A stretch of 10,300 bases of DNA from an uncultured Erysipelotrichaceae bacterium (GCA_902795675.1 CADBLZ010000054.1:1-10300); one strand, 5' to 3'; positions 1-6,235 are shown, counted from the first letter of the stretch. Notes: generated by a model not told the origin, from the letters alone. Program-made: numbers and translations.

Positions 1-1
1 A

Positions 2-865
2 GTTGTAGAAGACTTTAAAGAATATAAAATATTAGATATGAGTGAAGGTAATAAGTTAGAGACTTGGAATAACTATGAACTTTTAAGACCAGATCCAGAA
101 ATTATATGGAATGATAAGAAACATCCTGAATATTGGGATAGAGTTGATGCTGTTTATCATAGAAGTAATAAAGGTGGAGGTAGCTGGGAAGTTAAGAATA
201 AGAAGTTACCTAACTCTTGGTTAGTTCATTATAATGATTTAACTTTTAATATTAAGTTAATGGGATTTAAACATACAGGTTTATTCCCTGAACAAGCTTA
301 TAATTGGAATTATTTAAGAAATAAGATTAAAGATAGTAAGAGACATTTAAAGGTATTAAACTTATTTGCTTATACAGGTGCTGCTACGGTAGCTGCTTTA
401 AAAGAAGATGCAGAAGTGGTTCATGTTGATTCATCTAGAGGTATGATTGATTGGGCAAAAGAAAATGTTAAATCATCTGGTGTAGAGGATAAGTTTGTTA
501 GATTCTTAGTAGATGATGTAGTTAAGTTTGTTAAAAGAGAAATTAGAAGAGGTAATAAATACGATATCATTATTATGGATCCACCATCATTTGGTAGAGG
601 TAGTAATGGTGAAGTATGGAATATTGAAACTGATTTATATGAATTAGTTAAAGATTGTACTGAATTATTAAGTGATGAACCAGTAATGTTCTTAATCAAT
701 TCTTATACAACAGGTTTATCTAAAACAGTATTAGAAAATATCTTATTACTAACTGTTAATAAAAAGTTTGATGGTATTATTTCAAGTGATGAGTTAGGTA
801 TTAAGATGGAAGATTCTGATTTAATCTTACCATGTGGTATTTATGGTAGATGGGAATCTAAATAG
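2..865 (+). CDS. Class I SAM-dependent methyltransferase, RlmI/RlmK-like (COG1092 type), 5'-partial
   Basis: Likely an RNA (23S rRNA-type) methyltransferase that moves a methyl group from S-adenosylmethionine to a base; the target cannot be read from sequence. The reading frame is open to the left edge. The residues before the first ATG (position 38), ending in DFKEYKILD, match in style the N-terminus usual for this family (a short lead-in, then KLE.W..Y.LLRPDPEIIW), so that ATG is internal and the true start lies a few codons outside the window. Numbering visible residues from position 2, the SAM-binding motif I LNLFAYTG is at about 119-126, an acidic strand-2 end (HVDSS) at about 141, and the catalytic-type DPPSFGRG loop at about 193-200. 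No N-terminal PUA domain fits in the space, unlike E. coli RlmI. The 287 visible residues are close to full family length. The stop overlaps the SD of the next gene, so the two are probably co-transcribed. Confidence 0.85.
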   Translation, partial: VVEDFKEYKILDMSEGNKLETWNNYELLRPDPEIIWNDKKHPEYWDRVDAVYHRSNKGGGSWEVKNKKLPNSWLVHYNDLTFNIKLMGFKHTGLFPEQAYNWNYLRNKIKDSKRHLKVLNLFAYTGAATVAALKEDAEVVHVDSSRGMIDWAKENVKSSGVEDKFVRFLVDDVVKFVKREIRRGNKYDIIIMDPPSFGRGSNGEVWNIETDLYELVKDCTELLSDEPVMFLINSYTTGLSKTVLENILLLTVNKKFDGIISSDELGIKMEDSDLILPCGIYGRWESK

Positions 866-875
866 GTGAATAGTT

Positions 876-1436
876 ATGAATGAAGGTATTAAGCATGTTT
901 TAATTCCATATGGATGGACATATTTTGTTCATCGTAGTAATACAAAACATTGGAATGAAGAAGACTTATATAAAAATATTATTAAAGTTAAAGAAGATAA
1001 TTTAATGTGTGTTGAAACAGAAAGAGATTTATATGATTATATAACTATATCTGGTAAAGAAGCATATTTAGAAACACCAGCATATTCATATGGTGATGGT
1101 ATTCCTTTTGAGATAAGATGTTTAATACCACGACTAGAACAAACACCAGTTTTACCTGAAGATATTAAAGAACAAGTATTAAGTAAGTTCTATTTTGATA
1201 ACGATAATTATGTAGGTGAATATGGTAGAAGACATCATAGTATTCCGGCGGGAGAAGAGTTAGCTGTTCTAGGTCGTAGTACTGTTGATAATATGTTTAA
1301 TAATGAACGCAATATTATTTGGGTGTTACCAACTAGGTTTAAAGATTTCTATGTTGAAGAAATAAGAAAAGATAACAATCGTGTTATTAATTGTATAACG
1401 AAAGAAGACGGAGAGCATTTTGGAACAAGAGTATAA
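876..1436 (+). CDS. Uncharacterised 186-aa protein
   Basis: I do not recognise this protein. The ATG at 876 is supported by AGGTGA at 864-869, six bases upstream and overlapping the TAG stop of the methyltransferase gene, so translation is probably coupled and the pair forms an operon. No -10 box is visible in the gap. The product is a soluble mixed alpha/beta protein without signal peptide or membrane segment. Visible features are an aromatic N-terminus (PYGWTYFVHRS, residues 11-21), a proline-rich middle (LIPRLEQTPVLPED, about 83-96), a basic HH pair in GRRHHSIPAGEE (118-128), and a WVLPTRFKDFYVEEI segment near 149-163. The gene ends inside a hairpin terminator. Base and codon use match its neighbours. 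It could be a small regulatory or accessory protein, but no function can be assigned. Confidence 0.75.
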   Translation: MNEGIKHVLIPYGWTYFVHRSNTKHWNEEDLYKNIIKVKEDNLMCVETERDLYDYITISGKEAYLETPAYSYGDGIPFEIRCLIPRLEQTPVLPEDIKEQVLSKFYFDNDNYVGEYGRRHHSIPAGEELAVLGRSTVDNMFNNERNIIWVLPTRFKDFYVEEIRKDNNRVINCITKEDGEHFGTRV

Positions 1437-1457
1437 TTATTTATACTCTTTTTATTT
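1427..1457 (+). terminator. Intrinsic terminator overlapping the stop codon at 1436
   Basis: A perfect 10-bp inverted repeat (AAGAGTATAA at 1427-1436, TTATACTCTT at 1441-1450) encloses a 4-base loop and is followed by a T-rich tail to 1457. The left arm contains the TAA stop of the upstream gene. The stem is AT-rich, so termination may be only moderately efficient. Confidence 0.75.
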
Positions 1458-1489
1458 GTTACGATATAGAAATAAGAATTAATTTATAT

Positions 1490-1495
1490 TATAAT
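1490..1495 (+). promoter_or_regulatory. -10 box (TATAAT) for the membrane protein gene
   Basis: A consensus TATAAT lies 26 bases before the ATG at 1522, just after the preceding terminator. No convincing -35 hexamer is seen at 16-18 bp spacing, so the promoter call rests on the -10 box and its position. Confidence 0.45.
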
Positions 1496-1521
1496 AGAGA
1501 CAATATTAAGGAGTGAGTTAT

Positions 1522-2391
1522 ATGAAAAAATTATTTGGTGGAATTAATTTAACTTGGCCGAAAGTTATCGTTATGGCAATCTTAGCTGGTGTCTATACAG
1601 CTGTTATGGCAATGATGCCATGGACAGTAAATACATCTTTTATAGATATAACAGTTACATTTGAAGTATGGATTTTATTTGGTATTTTCATTATTATGAA
1701 TTCTAAATCAAATGTTGATTCAATGCTTAAATGTTTTGTGTTCTTTTTAATCAGTCAACCACTAGTATATTTAATACAAATCTTATTTGGTTCTGCTGGT
1801 TGGAATTTATTTGGGTATTATAAATATTGGTTTATATGGACAATACTAACATTACCAATGGGTTTTATTGGATATTATTTAAAGAAAGATAAATGGTGGA
1901 CATTTATTATTCTAGTACCAATGTTAGTACTTACTGCTTCTAGTGCATATGGTTATGGAACTAAAGCTTTATATTGGATGCCTTATCATTTATTAAGTTC
2001 TTTATTCTGTTTTGCAGCTTTATTAATTTATCCTGGTGTTATTGAAAATAAAAAATCTAAGTGTGTAGCTTATGTTATTTCATTATTAATAATATGTGGA
2101 GTAGGTTTCTTATTATTCCAAAAACCATTTGAATACAAAACAACTATTGGTATTAGTGATAGTGAAGAATTTGGTAATTTTGATGATAACTATAAAGTAT
2201 CATTTGAAGATAATAAATATGGTAATGTTTGGATAGAATATGATCAAGGTTTAGAAGCATATTTTATAAATGTTACATTTAAACATGGTGGTAAGACTAA
2301 ATTTATTTTAGAAGATCCTGAAGGAAATAAGAGAACTTTTGATTTAGATATTAGATATACTGCTTTTGATATTGAAGAAATAAAAGAATAA
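1522..2391 (+). CDS. Multi-pass membrane protein with C-terminal soluble beta-rich domain
   Basis: This is an integral membrane protein of unknown function, 289 aa. ATG 1522 is chosen over an in-frame GTG at 1513 because AAGGAG (1508-1513) lies 8 bases before ATG 1522, whereas the GTG falls inside the SD itself. About seven hydrophobic helices are visible, near residues 14-31, 48-60, 68-90, 102-119, 126-142, 152-170 and 182-199. A soluble tail of about 85 residues follows (205-289), with alternating polar and hydrophobic residues typical of beta strands (for example NVWIEY, YFINVTF, KTKFILEDPEGN), suggesting a small Ig-like or beta-sandwich domain. With an odd helix count and a cytoplasmic N-terminus (MKK), the tail would lie outside the cell; this is inference. 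The gene stands alone between terminators. No transporter or enzyme motif is recognised. Confidence 0.8.
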   Translation: MKKLFGGINLTWPKVIVMAILAGVYTAVMAMMPWTVNTSFIDITVTFEVWILFGIFIIMNSKSNVDSMLKCFVFFLISQPLVYLIQILFGSAGWNLFGYYKYWFIWTILTLPMGFIGYYLKKDKWWTFIILVPMLVLTASSAYGYGTKALYWMPYHLLSSLFCFAALLIYPGVIENKKSKCVAYVISLLIICGVGFLLFQKPFEYKTTIGISDSEEFGNFDDNYKVSFEDNKYGNVWIEYDQGLEAYFINVTFKHGGKTKFILEDPEGNKRTFDLDIRYTAFDIEEIKE

Positions 2392-2414
2392 AAGACCTTA
2401 AAGGTCTTTTTTAT
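2390..2414 (+). terminator. Intrinsic terminator after the membrane protein gene
   Basis: The stem AAAAGACC (2390-2397) pairs with GGTCTTTT (2403-2410) around the loop TTAAA, and a T-rich run continues to 2412. It begins inside the TAA stop codon (2389-2391). Confidence 0.85.
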
Positions 2415-2443
2415 TTGCTAGTAATATTAAATTGTAATATAAT
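2415..2443 (+). promoter_or_regulatory. Sigma-A-type promoter for the 2468 gene
   Basis: A -35 box TTGCTA (2415-2420) is separated by exactly 17 bp from a consensus -10 TATAAT (2438-2443), 24 bases before ATG 2468. This is one of the two best-formed promoters in the window. It abuts the T-tract of the preceding terminator. Confidence 0.75.
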
Positions 2444-2467
2444 AAGACCTCGTTAAGAGGGGATAAT

Positions 2468-3103
2468 ATGGAAGTAATGGATGAATCATATTATTTAAAG
2501 AAATTTAGAGAAAGTATTTTAGAACAAAGTGAAGACATGCGTAAATGTTTAGATATAGTATATGATTTACCTACTTATGTTCCAAATAGACAAGATCTTC
2601 ATAATATATCTATTATGTTTAATAATAAGATTAGTGAAATATTACATCACTATTATGAATGTGATATGAAGTTCTTTGATAAACACATATTAGCTTCAAG
2701 TATATTTGATTATTTATCAGATATTTATAATTATGGTTTAATGTGTATGAAATCTTATATGGATGTTAGAAGAATTAGAGATTTAGTAGCTAGATATAAT
2801 GATCCTAATATTATAGGTCTTTTAACTAAATATAGAGCATCCTCTGATACTATATGGGAATTTGATTTAAAAAGAGACGTTATGGTTGCTTTAACAAATT
2901 ATATTAATAAAGCTAAAGTAAGTCCTTTATTTATTATTATGTTTTTTAATAAAAAGGAAGAAATAAAGGAAGAAGTAAAAGGGGATTTAGAAAGTTTAGG
3001 TTTAGAAGAATTTATTGAACCTGCAATGAATTTATTAGATAAAGAATTAGAACATTTAGGGGTTGAAGTTGAAATAATTCATAAACCAAGTAAAAGCCAA
3101 TAA
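2468..3103 (+). CDS. Uncharacterised helical 211-aa protein
   Basis: I do not recognise this protein. The start at 2468 is supported by AGAGGGG (2456-2462) five bases upstream; an in-frame ATG at 2477 is a less well spaced alternative. The product looks almost wholly alpha-helical and cytoplasmic: long amphipathic stretches, no signal peptide, no clear membrane span (SPLFIIMFF near residue 151 is a short hydrophobic patch only), and a charged, lysine/glutamate-rich C-terminal third (KKEEIKEEVKGDLE). Histidine and tyrosine are frequent in the middle (LHHYYECD, about 58-65). It has its own promoter and is followed by a promoter-bearing gap, so it is probably transcribed singly. Codon use matches the neighbours. 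No enzymatic motif is visible; a regulatory or protein-binding role is only a guess. Confidence 0.7.
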   Translation: MEVMDESYYLKKFRESILEQSEDMRKCLDIVYDLPTYVPNRQDLHNISIMFNNKISEILHHYYECDMKFFDKHILASSIFDYLSDIYNYGLMCMKSYMDVRRIRDLVARYNDPNIIGLLTKYRASSDTIWEFDLKRDVMVALTNYINKAKVSPLFIIMFFNKKEEIKEEVKGDLESLGLEEFIEPAMNLLDKELEHLGVEVEIIHKPSKSQ

Positions 3104-3130
3104 TTATGATTGATTATTGTAATTATTGGT
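3096..3130 (+). repeat. Perfect 10-bp inverted repeat straddling a stop codon and a -35 box
   Basis: The arms are CCAATAATTA (3097-3106) and TAATTATTGG (3120-3129), with a 13-base loop. Unlike the other hairpins here it has no immediate T-tract, so it is a poor intrinsic terminator. The loop holds the -35 box (TTGATT, 3110-3115) of the next gene, so the repeat could instead be an operator for a dimeric regulator; this is inference. Confidence 0.6.
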
Positions 3131-3138
3131 GCTATAGT
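3110..3138 (+). promoter_or_regulatory. Promoter with extended -10 for the HAD-fusion gene
   Basis: A -35 box TTGATT (3110-3115), 17-bp spacer and -10 TATAGT (3133-3138), preceded by TGC (3130-3132) to give an extended -10, lie 23 bases before ATG 3162. The -35 box sits in the loop of an inverted repeat. Confidence 0.7.
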
Positions 3139-3161
3139 TTTATCTTGACGGAGAGAGATAT

Positions 3162-4244
3162 ATGAATGTTATTTTTTGTGATATAGATGGTGTTTTAAAT
3201 AGAATAGAGGGAGATGGTTCCTTCGAAGAAGAATATATTAAAGCACTAAAATATATATGTGACGCAACTGATAGTTCAGTTGTTATTAGTTCTGCATGTG
3301 TATATGATTGGGCTAATTTTAAAGATGCTCAAAAGTATAAATCATTACAAGAATTAGTAAGATTATTTAGAAGATATGGTATTAGATTATATGGTTTTAT
3401 ACCAGCAGAGATGCATAATAACGTTGCTCATAAAGCAGTAGGTATAAATGAGTTTTTATTAATGCATCCAGAAATAGAACACTATGTTATTTTGGATGAT
3501 GAAAAAGCAACTTTAAGAGAACTATATGATATGTTAGTTCTAGTAAAAGATGGTTTAGATAGATCTTATTTAAGAGAAGTACAGTCAGTTTTAGAAAATT
3601 CAAATAATAGAAAGAGTTTCTCTAATTTGGATTATATTAAGTTTACTTATACACATAATAAGATTGTTAACTATTTAGCTAGTAAATATATGGGTGAAGA
3701 ATATCTAGGAGTAGAAGATCAATTATTATTACATGATATGGATAAGGTTTTAATGTATTTATTCTATTCTAAGAAGCATTCTTTAAATCTTCATCATGCT
3801 AATGTACCACATCATGTTCCGCATCATATAGATGATGAAACAGATGCATTAGAGATGATGTTTGATTTAGAAGCTAAGAGATATAATGATCCATGTGAAA
3901 GATTAAATGCTTTTAATTCATTAATTATTAAACATGCTGATATAAGAGAGATTGTATTACCACATTTAATTAAGTATGGTTTATATAGTACAGATAATAA
4001 AAAAGATGAAGATGTTGAATTATTTAAATTAACAGCAGATGCTTATTCACTAAAAAAACTAAAAGAAGACATTCATGATTCATTAGATAACTTGATGAAT
4101 TTATATCCATATTTATATGTTCAATTAAGAGATGTAATATCAAGTGAGAATTTTAAAAAAGATATTCATGATGCAGTTGAAGATAGAATGAATGAGAAAC
4201 TAGGTTTAGTTAGAAATATTGGAACTAGAGATATTATGTTATAA
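3162..4244 (+). CDS. HAD-family phosphatase fused to a histidine-rich helical (DUF5662-like) domain
   Basis: A two-part protein of 360 aa. Residues 1-140 form a small HAD domain like the HAD modules of RNA-repair 'Swiss Army knife' proteins: motif I FCDIDGVLN (nucleophile D7, acid/base D9), motif II-type VVISSA (40-45), a lysine near 91 that could be motif III, and motif IV VILDDE (109-114). This predicts a phosphohydrolase acting on a nucleotide, nucleic-acid end or other phosphoester. Residues from about 155 onward are helical and contain HDMDK (191-195), several HH pairs (211-222), DDETD and EMMFDLEAKRYNDP (231-244). The spacing resembles DUF5662 proteins and recalls metal-binding HD-type hydrolases; this assignment is tentative. 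The far C-terminus (about 280-360) is helical with no known motif. ATG 3162 has the SD-like purine run CGGAGAGA (3149-3156). The gene has its own promoter, and the -10 of the guanine deaminase gene overlaps its stop codon. Confidence 0.75.
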   Translation: MNVIFCDIDGVLNRIEGDGSFEEEYIKALKYICDATDSSVVISSACVYDWANFKDAQKYKSLQELVRLFRRYGIRLYGFIPAEMHNNVAHKAVGINEFLLMHPEIEHYVILDDEKATLRELYDMLVLVKDGLDRSYLREVQSVLENSNNRKSFSNLDYIKFTYTHNKIVNYLASKYMGEEYLGVEDQLLLHDMDKVLMYLFYSKKHSLNLHHANVPHHVPHHIDDETDALEMMFDLEAKRYNDPCERLNAFNSLIIKHADIREIVLPHLIKYGLYSTDNKKDEDVELFKLTADAYSLKKLKEDIHDSLDNLMNLYPYLYVQLRDVISSENFKKDIHDAVEDRMNEKLGLVRNIGTRDIML

Positions 4245-4245
4245 T
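4237..4245 (+). promoter_or_regulatory. Extended -10 (TGTTATAAT) overlapping the upstream stop codon
   Basis: TGTTATAAT includes the TAA stop (4242-4244) of the HAD-fusion gene and lies 16 bases before ATG 4262. A TTGGAA at 4219-4224 could act as -35 but with a short 15-bp spacer. The leader would be about ten bases, barely enough for the SD. Confidence 0.55.
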
Positions 4246-4261
4246 ATATTTGGTGAATATA

Positions 4262-4720
4262 ATGAATGAATACATGATGGCTGCGATTGATTTAGCAGAA
4301 AAGAATTTAGAAACAAATGATGGTGGACCTTTTGGGGCAGTCATTATTAAAGATGGTGTGATTGTTGGTCGTGGAAGAAATACTGTTTTAAGAGATAATG
4401 ATCCAACTAGTCATGCTGAAGTATCAGCTATAAGAGATGCTTGTAAGAATCTTAATACTTATAGTTTAGAAGGATGTACTTTATATACTACTTGTTATCC
4501 TTGTCCAATGTGTTTAGGAGCAATTATATGGAGTAATATTAGTAAAGTATATTATGGTAATACTAAAGAAGATGCTGATATGATTGGTTTTAGAGATGAT
4601 GATATCTATGATTTTATTAAAGGTAATAATAAGATGATAGATTTAGAACAATTAGATAGAGAAGAAACAATTAAAACTTTTAATAAGTTTATTAATAAAG
4701 AAGATAAAACAATATATTAA
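4262..4720 (+). CDS. guaD: Guanine deaminase (cytidine-deaminase superfamily, GuaD type)
   Basis: Predicted zinc enzyme of the cytosol that hydrolyses guanine to xanthine and ammonia in purine salvage/catabolism. ATG 4262 is preferred over an in-frame TTG at 4250: GGTGA (4252-4256) sits five bases upstream of the ATG and overlaps the TTG. From this start (152 aa, normal for the family), the zinc signature is HAE at 51-53 (H51 ligand, E53 proton shuttle) and PCPMC at 80-84 (C81, C84 ligands). The segments GGPFGAVI (21-28), N40, NDPTSHAEV and CLGAIIWSNISKVYYGN, then GFRDDDIY (109-116), follow Bacillus subtilis GuaD closely rather than the tRNA-adenosine deaminase TadA, including the extended helical tail ending in an aromatic residue (Y152). 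A broader nucleoside/nucleobase deaminase activity cannot be excluded. No terminator follows, so read-through into the LiaF-like gene is possible. Confidence 0.82.
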   Translation: MNEYMMAAIDLAEKNLETNDGGPFGAVIIKDGVIVGRGRNTVLRDNDPTSHAEVSAIRDACKNLNTYSLEGCTLYTTCYPCPMCLGAIIWSNISKVYYGNTKEDADMIGFRDDDIYDFIKGNNKMIDLEQLDREETIKTFNKFINKEDKTIY

Positions 4721-4729
4721 AAGATATAG

Positions 4730-4735
4730 TATAAT
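4730..4735 (+). promoter_or_regulatory. -10 box (TATAAT) for the LiaF-like gene
   Basis: A consensus TATAAT lies 20 bases before ATG 4756. No good -35 is seen at normal spacing and TG is absent at the extended position, so this is weaker than its neighbours. Confidence 0.4.
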
Positions 4736-4755
4736 AATTATAGGAGGAGTAATAT

Positions 4756-5430
4756 ATGAAGAGTGTTTTATACGGAATTGTTTTAATAGTATTTGGTATT
4801 GTAATTGCGCTTAGTAGTTTAGAAATCATTGACTTTAATTTATTATTTGATGGATGGTGGACATTATTTATACTTGTTCCATGTGGTATTGGTTTATTTA
4901 CTGATGATGATAAGACAGGAGATTTTATTGGTGTTGTAGTTGGTGTTGTTTTATTACTAGCTTGCCAAGGTGTATTTGCATTTGAATATGTATGGAAATT
5001 AATCTTACCAGCTATCTTAGTAATACTTGGTTTATCATTAATATTTAAAAATACTGTTGGTCATAAGTTAAATCAAAAGATTAAAGAAATGAATGCTAAA
5101 TTAAACGGATCAAATGAATACTTTGCAACATTCTCTGAACAAAAGGTTAAAGTAGATGATGAATTTGAAGGTTCTAGTTTATTAGCAATCTTTGGTGGTA
5201 TTGATTTAGATTTAACTAAAGCTAAACTAAAAAAAGAACAAATCATTAATGTAACTACTGTCTTCGGTGGTGTTGATGTATTTGTACCTGAAGGTGTAAC
5301 TGTTAAAGTTAGCTCAACATCTATCTTCGGTGGTGTAGAAGATAAGAGAAAACATGTCGATGAAAAAGAAGCAGAAAAAATTATTTATATTAATGCTGTT
5401 TGTGTCTTCGGTGGTGTAGATATTAAATAA
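4756..5430 (+). CDS. LiaF-like membrane protein (cell-wall-active antibiotic response family)
   Basis: A 224-aa membrane protein of the LiaF/YvqF kind. In Bacillus, LiaF holds the LiaRS envelope-stress two-component system in check; that role is established for LiaF but only inferred here, since no kinase or regulator is in the window. Four hydrophobic helices (about residues 5-20, 34-49, 56-75, 80-97) make the LiaI/LiaF-type membrane region. After a charged linker (about 104-137) comes a soluble C-terminal domain in which a phenylalanine-Gly-Gly turn recurs four times: IFGGID (145-150), VFGGVD (169-174), IFGGVE (190-195) and VFGGVD (217-222), the usual beta-helix-like signature of the LiaF C-terminal domain. 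ATG 4756 has a perfect AGGAGG (4742-4747) eight bases upstream, the strongest SD here, suggesting high translation. A terminator follows directly. Confidence 0.82.
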   Translation: MKSVLYGIVLIVFGIVIALSSLEIIDFNLLFDGWWTLFILVPCGIGLFTDDDKTGDFIGVVVGVVLLLACQGVFAFEYVWKLILPAILVILGLSLIFKNTVGHKLNQKIKEMNAKLNGSNEYFATFSEQKVKVDDEFEGSSLLAIFGGIDLDLTKAKLKKEQIINVTTVFGGVDVFVPEGVTVKVSSTSIFGGVEDKRKHVDEKEAEKIIYINAVCVFGGVDIK

Positions 5431-5454
5431 AAGGAACAAAGTTCCTTTTTTTTT
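5429..5454 (+). terminator. Intrinsic terminator after the LiaF-like gene
   Basis: AAAAGGAAC (5429-5437) pairs with GTTCCTTTT (5441-5449) around a 3-base loop, followed by an uninterrupted T run to 5454. It starts in the TAA stop codon. Confidence 0.9.
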
Positions 5455-5455
5455 A

Positions 5456-5464
5456 TGATATAAT
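5456..5464 (+). promoter_or_regulatory. Extended -10 (TGATATAAT) right behind the terminator
   Basis: TGATATAAT begins two bases after the terminator T-tract and 27 bases separate its end from ATG 5492. At 17-bp spacing the -35 position would fall inside the terminator hairpin and does not match consensus, so the promoter probably depends on the extended -10. Confidence 0.6.
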
Positions 5465-5491
5465 TAAGGCAGATAAGATAGGTGAAGAGTA

Positions 5492-6226
5492 ATGGAATAT
5501 GTTTATCATGGAAGTAGTACTAGAGGTTTAAAAGAATTAACACCTCATAAATCAACTCATGGAGTTTATGTATATGCAACAGATGATAAGAGAATAGCGA
5601 TTGTATTTTCTAAAAGATGTGGAGATGACTTTGTGTTTTCTTTTGGTCAAAACGATGATGGTCCATATCATTTAGTTGAAAGAATGCCAGGTGCTTTTGA
5701 TAAGATGTTTAGTAATGATGCGTCTCTCTATACTTTACCAGCTGAAACTTTTAAAGATTTACAAACTGGATTTAGAGAAATTGTATCAACAGAAACAGTA
5801 CCTGTATTAAATGAAGAATATATACCTAACGTTTTTGATGCTGTAAAGAAATTAGAAGAGGAAGGTTTCTTGATAATATATCGATATCCTAATCGTCCAG
5901 ATTGGATTCCTGAAGATGATAGTGATTTAGTTCGAAAAGTAGTAAGAAGAAATATAAATAATAATAAACCATTAACAAAAGAAAAATTTGATAGATTAGT
6001 TTTCATGCATCCTGATTTAATGGATAAGATTAATAATTGGTTAATTGCTGATGGTGTAGAAGATTTATTTAGTATAGATGATTTACCTCGTTTAATGGAA
6101 ACATTTAAGAAAAGAAGTATAGAGAATCCTAAGGAAGAATACTATATTTCAAACGTACTAGAATTTATGAAAATAAAGTGCCCTGAATATCTTAAATTAT
6201 TTGGGGATGAAAATAAGCAATTATAA
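5492..6226 (+). CDS. Putative ADP-ribosyltransferase-like protein of unknown function
   Basis: A 244-aa soluble protein with no signal peptide. ATG 5492 has AGGTGA (5480-5485) six bases upstream. The N-terminal half carries a pattern recalling the H-Y-E arrangement of ADP-ribosyltransferase/PARP-like folds: YHGS (H6) on a first strand, THGVYVYAT (22-30, a tyrosine at 26 or 28 in place of the second motif) followed by an IAIVFS helix, and REIVSTETVPV (95-105, with E101 a candidate catalytic glutamate). Similar YHGS proteins occur in Firmicutes, to my recollection without a defined role. The C-terminal half (about 112-244) is helical, charged and unfamiliar. Because catalysis is inferred from three spaced residues only, it could equally be a non-enzymatic member of the fold or unrelated. 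It stands alone with its own promoter; nothing next to it looks like an antitoxin or macrodomain. Confidence 0.5.
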   Translation: MEYVYHGSSTRGLKELTPHKSTHGVYVYATDDKRIAIVFSKRCGDDFVFSFGQNDDGPYHLVERMPGAFDKMFSNDASLYTLPAETFKDLQTGFREIVSTETVPVLNEEYIPNVFDAVKKLEEEGFLIIYRYPNRPDWIPEDDSDLVRKVVRRNINNNKPLTKEKFDRLVFMHPDLMDKINNWLIADGVEDLFSIDDLPRLMETFKKRSIENPKEEYYISNVLEFMKIKCPEYLKLFGDENKQL

Positions 6227-6235
6227 TGCTATAAT
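6227..6235 (+). promoter_or_regulatory. Extended -10 (TGCTATAAT) for the 6261 gene
   Basis: TGCTATAAT starts one base after the stop codon of the previous gene (TAA 6224-6226) and ends 25 bases before ATG 6261. A second TATAAT overlaps that stop at 6222-6227. No strong -35 is apparent. Confidence 0.6.

Noticed and set aside
421..699. Minus-strand open frame of 92 codons inside the methyltransferase gene
   Set aside because: It lies wholly within a well-supported gene on the other strand; composition (Ser/Leu/Thr-rich) is that of a complement of AT-rich coding DNA and no SD was seen.
876..1436. FVHRS near the N-terminus as a possible second ADP-ribosyltransferase-type protein
   Set aside because: No matching tyrosine or glutamate motifs follow at suitable spacing.
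2448..2460. Small hairpin CCTC/GAGG that could hide the SD of the 2468 gene
   Set aside because: Only four base pairs, and the expected transcript start near 2450 would leave the left arm largely untranscribed.
5190..5420. Fourfold near-identical DNA motif around CTTCGGTGGTG
   Set aside because: It encodes the FGG turns of the LiaF-type C-terminal domain, so it is a protein-level repeat and not a separate DNA element.
5728..6006. Minus-strand open frame inside the ART-like gene
   Set aside because: Antisense to a gene with its own promoter, SD and motifs; no motif of its own.
5492..6226. Toxin-antitoxin pair with the flanking 6261 gene
   Set aside because: The two genes have separate promoters, and the 6261 product is large and not antitoxin-like.
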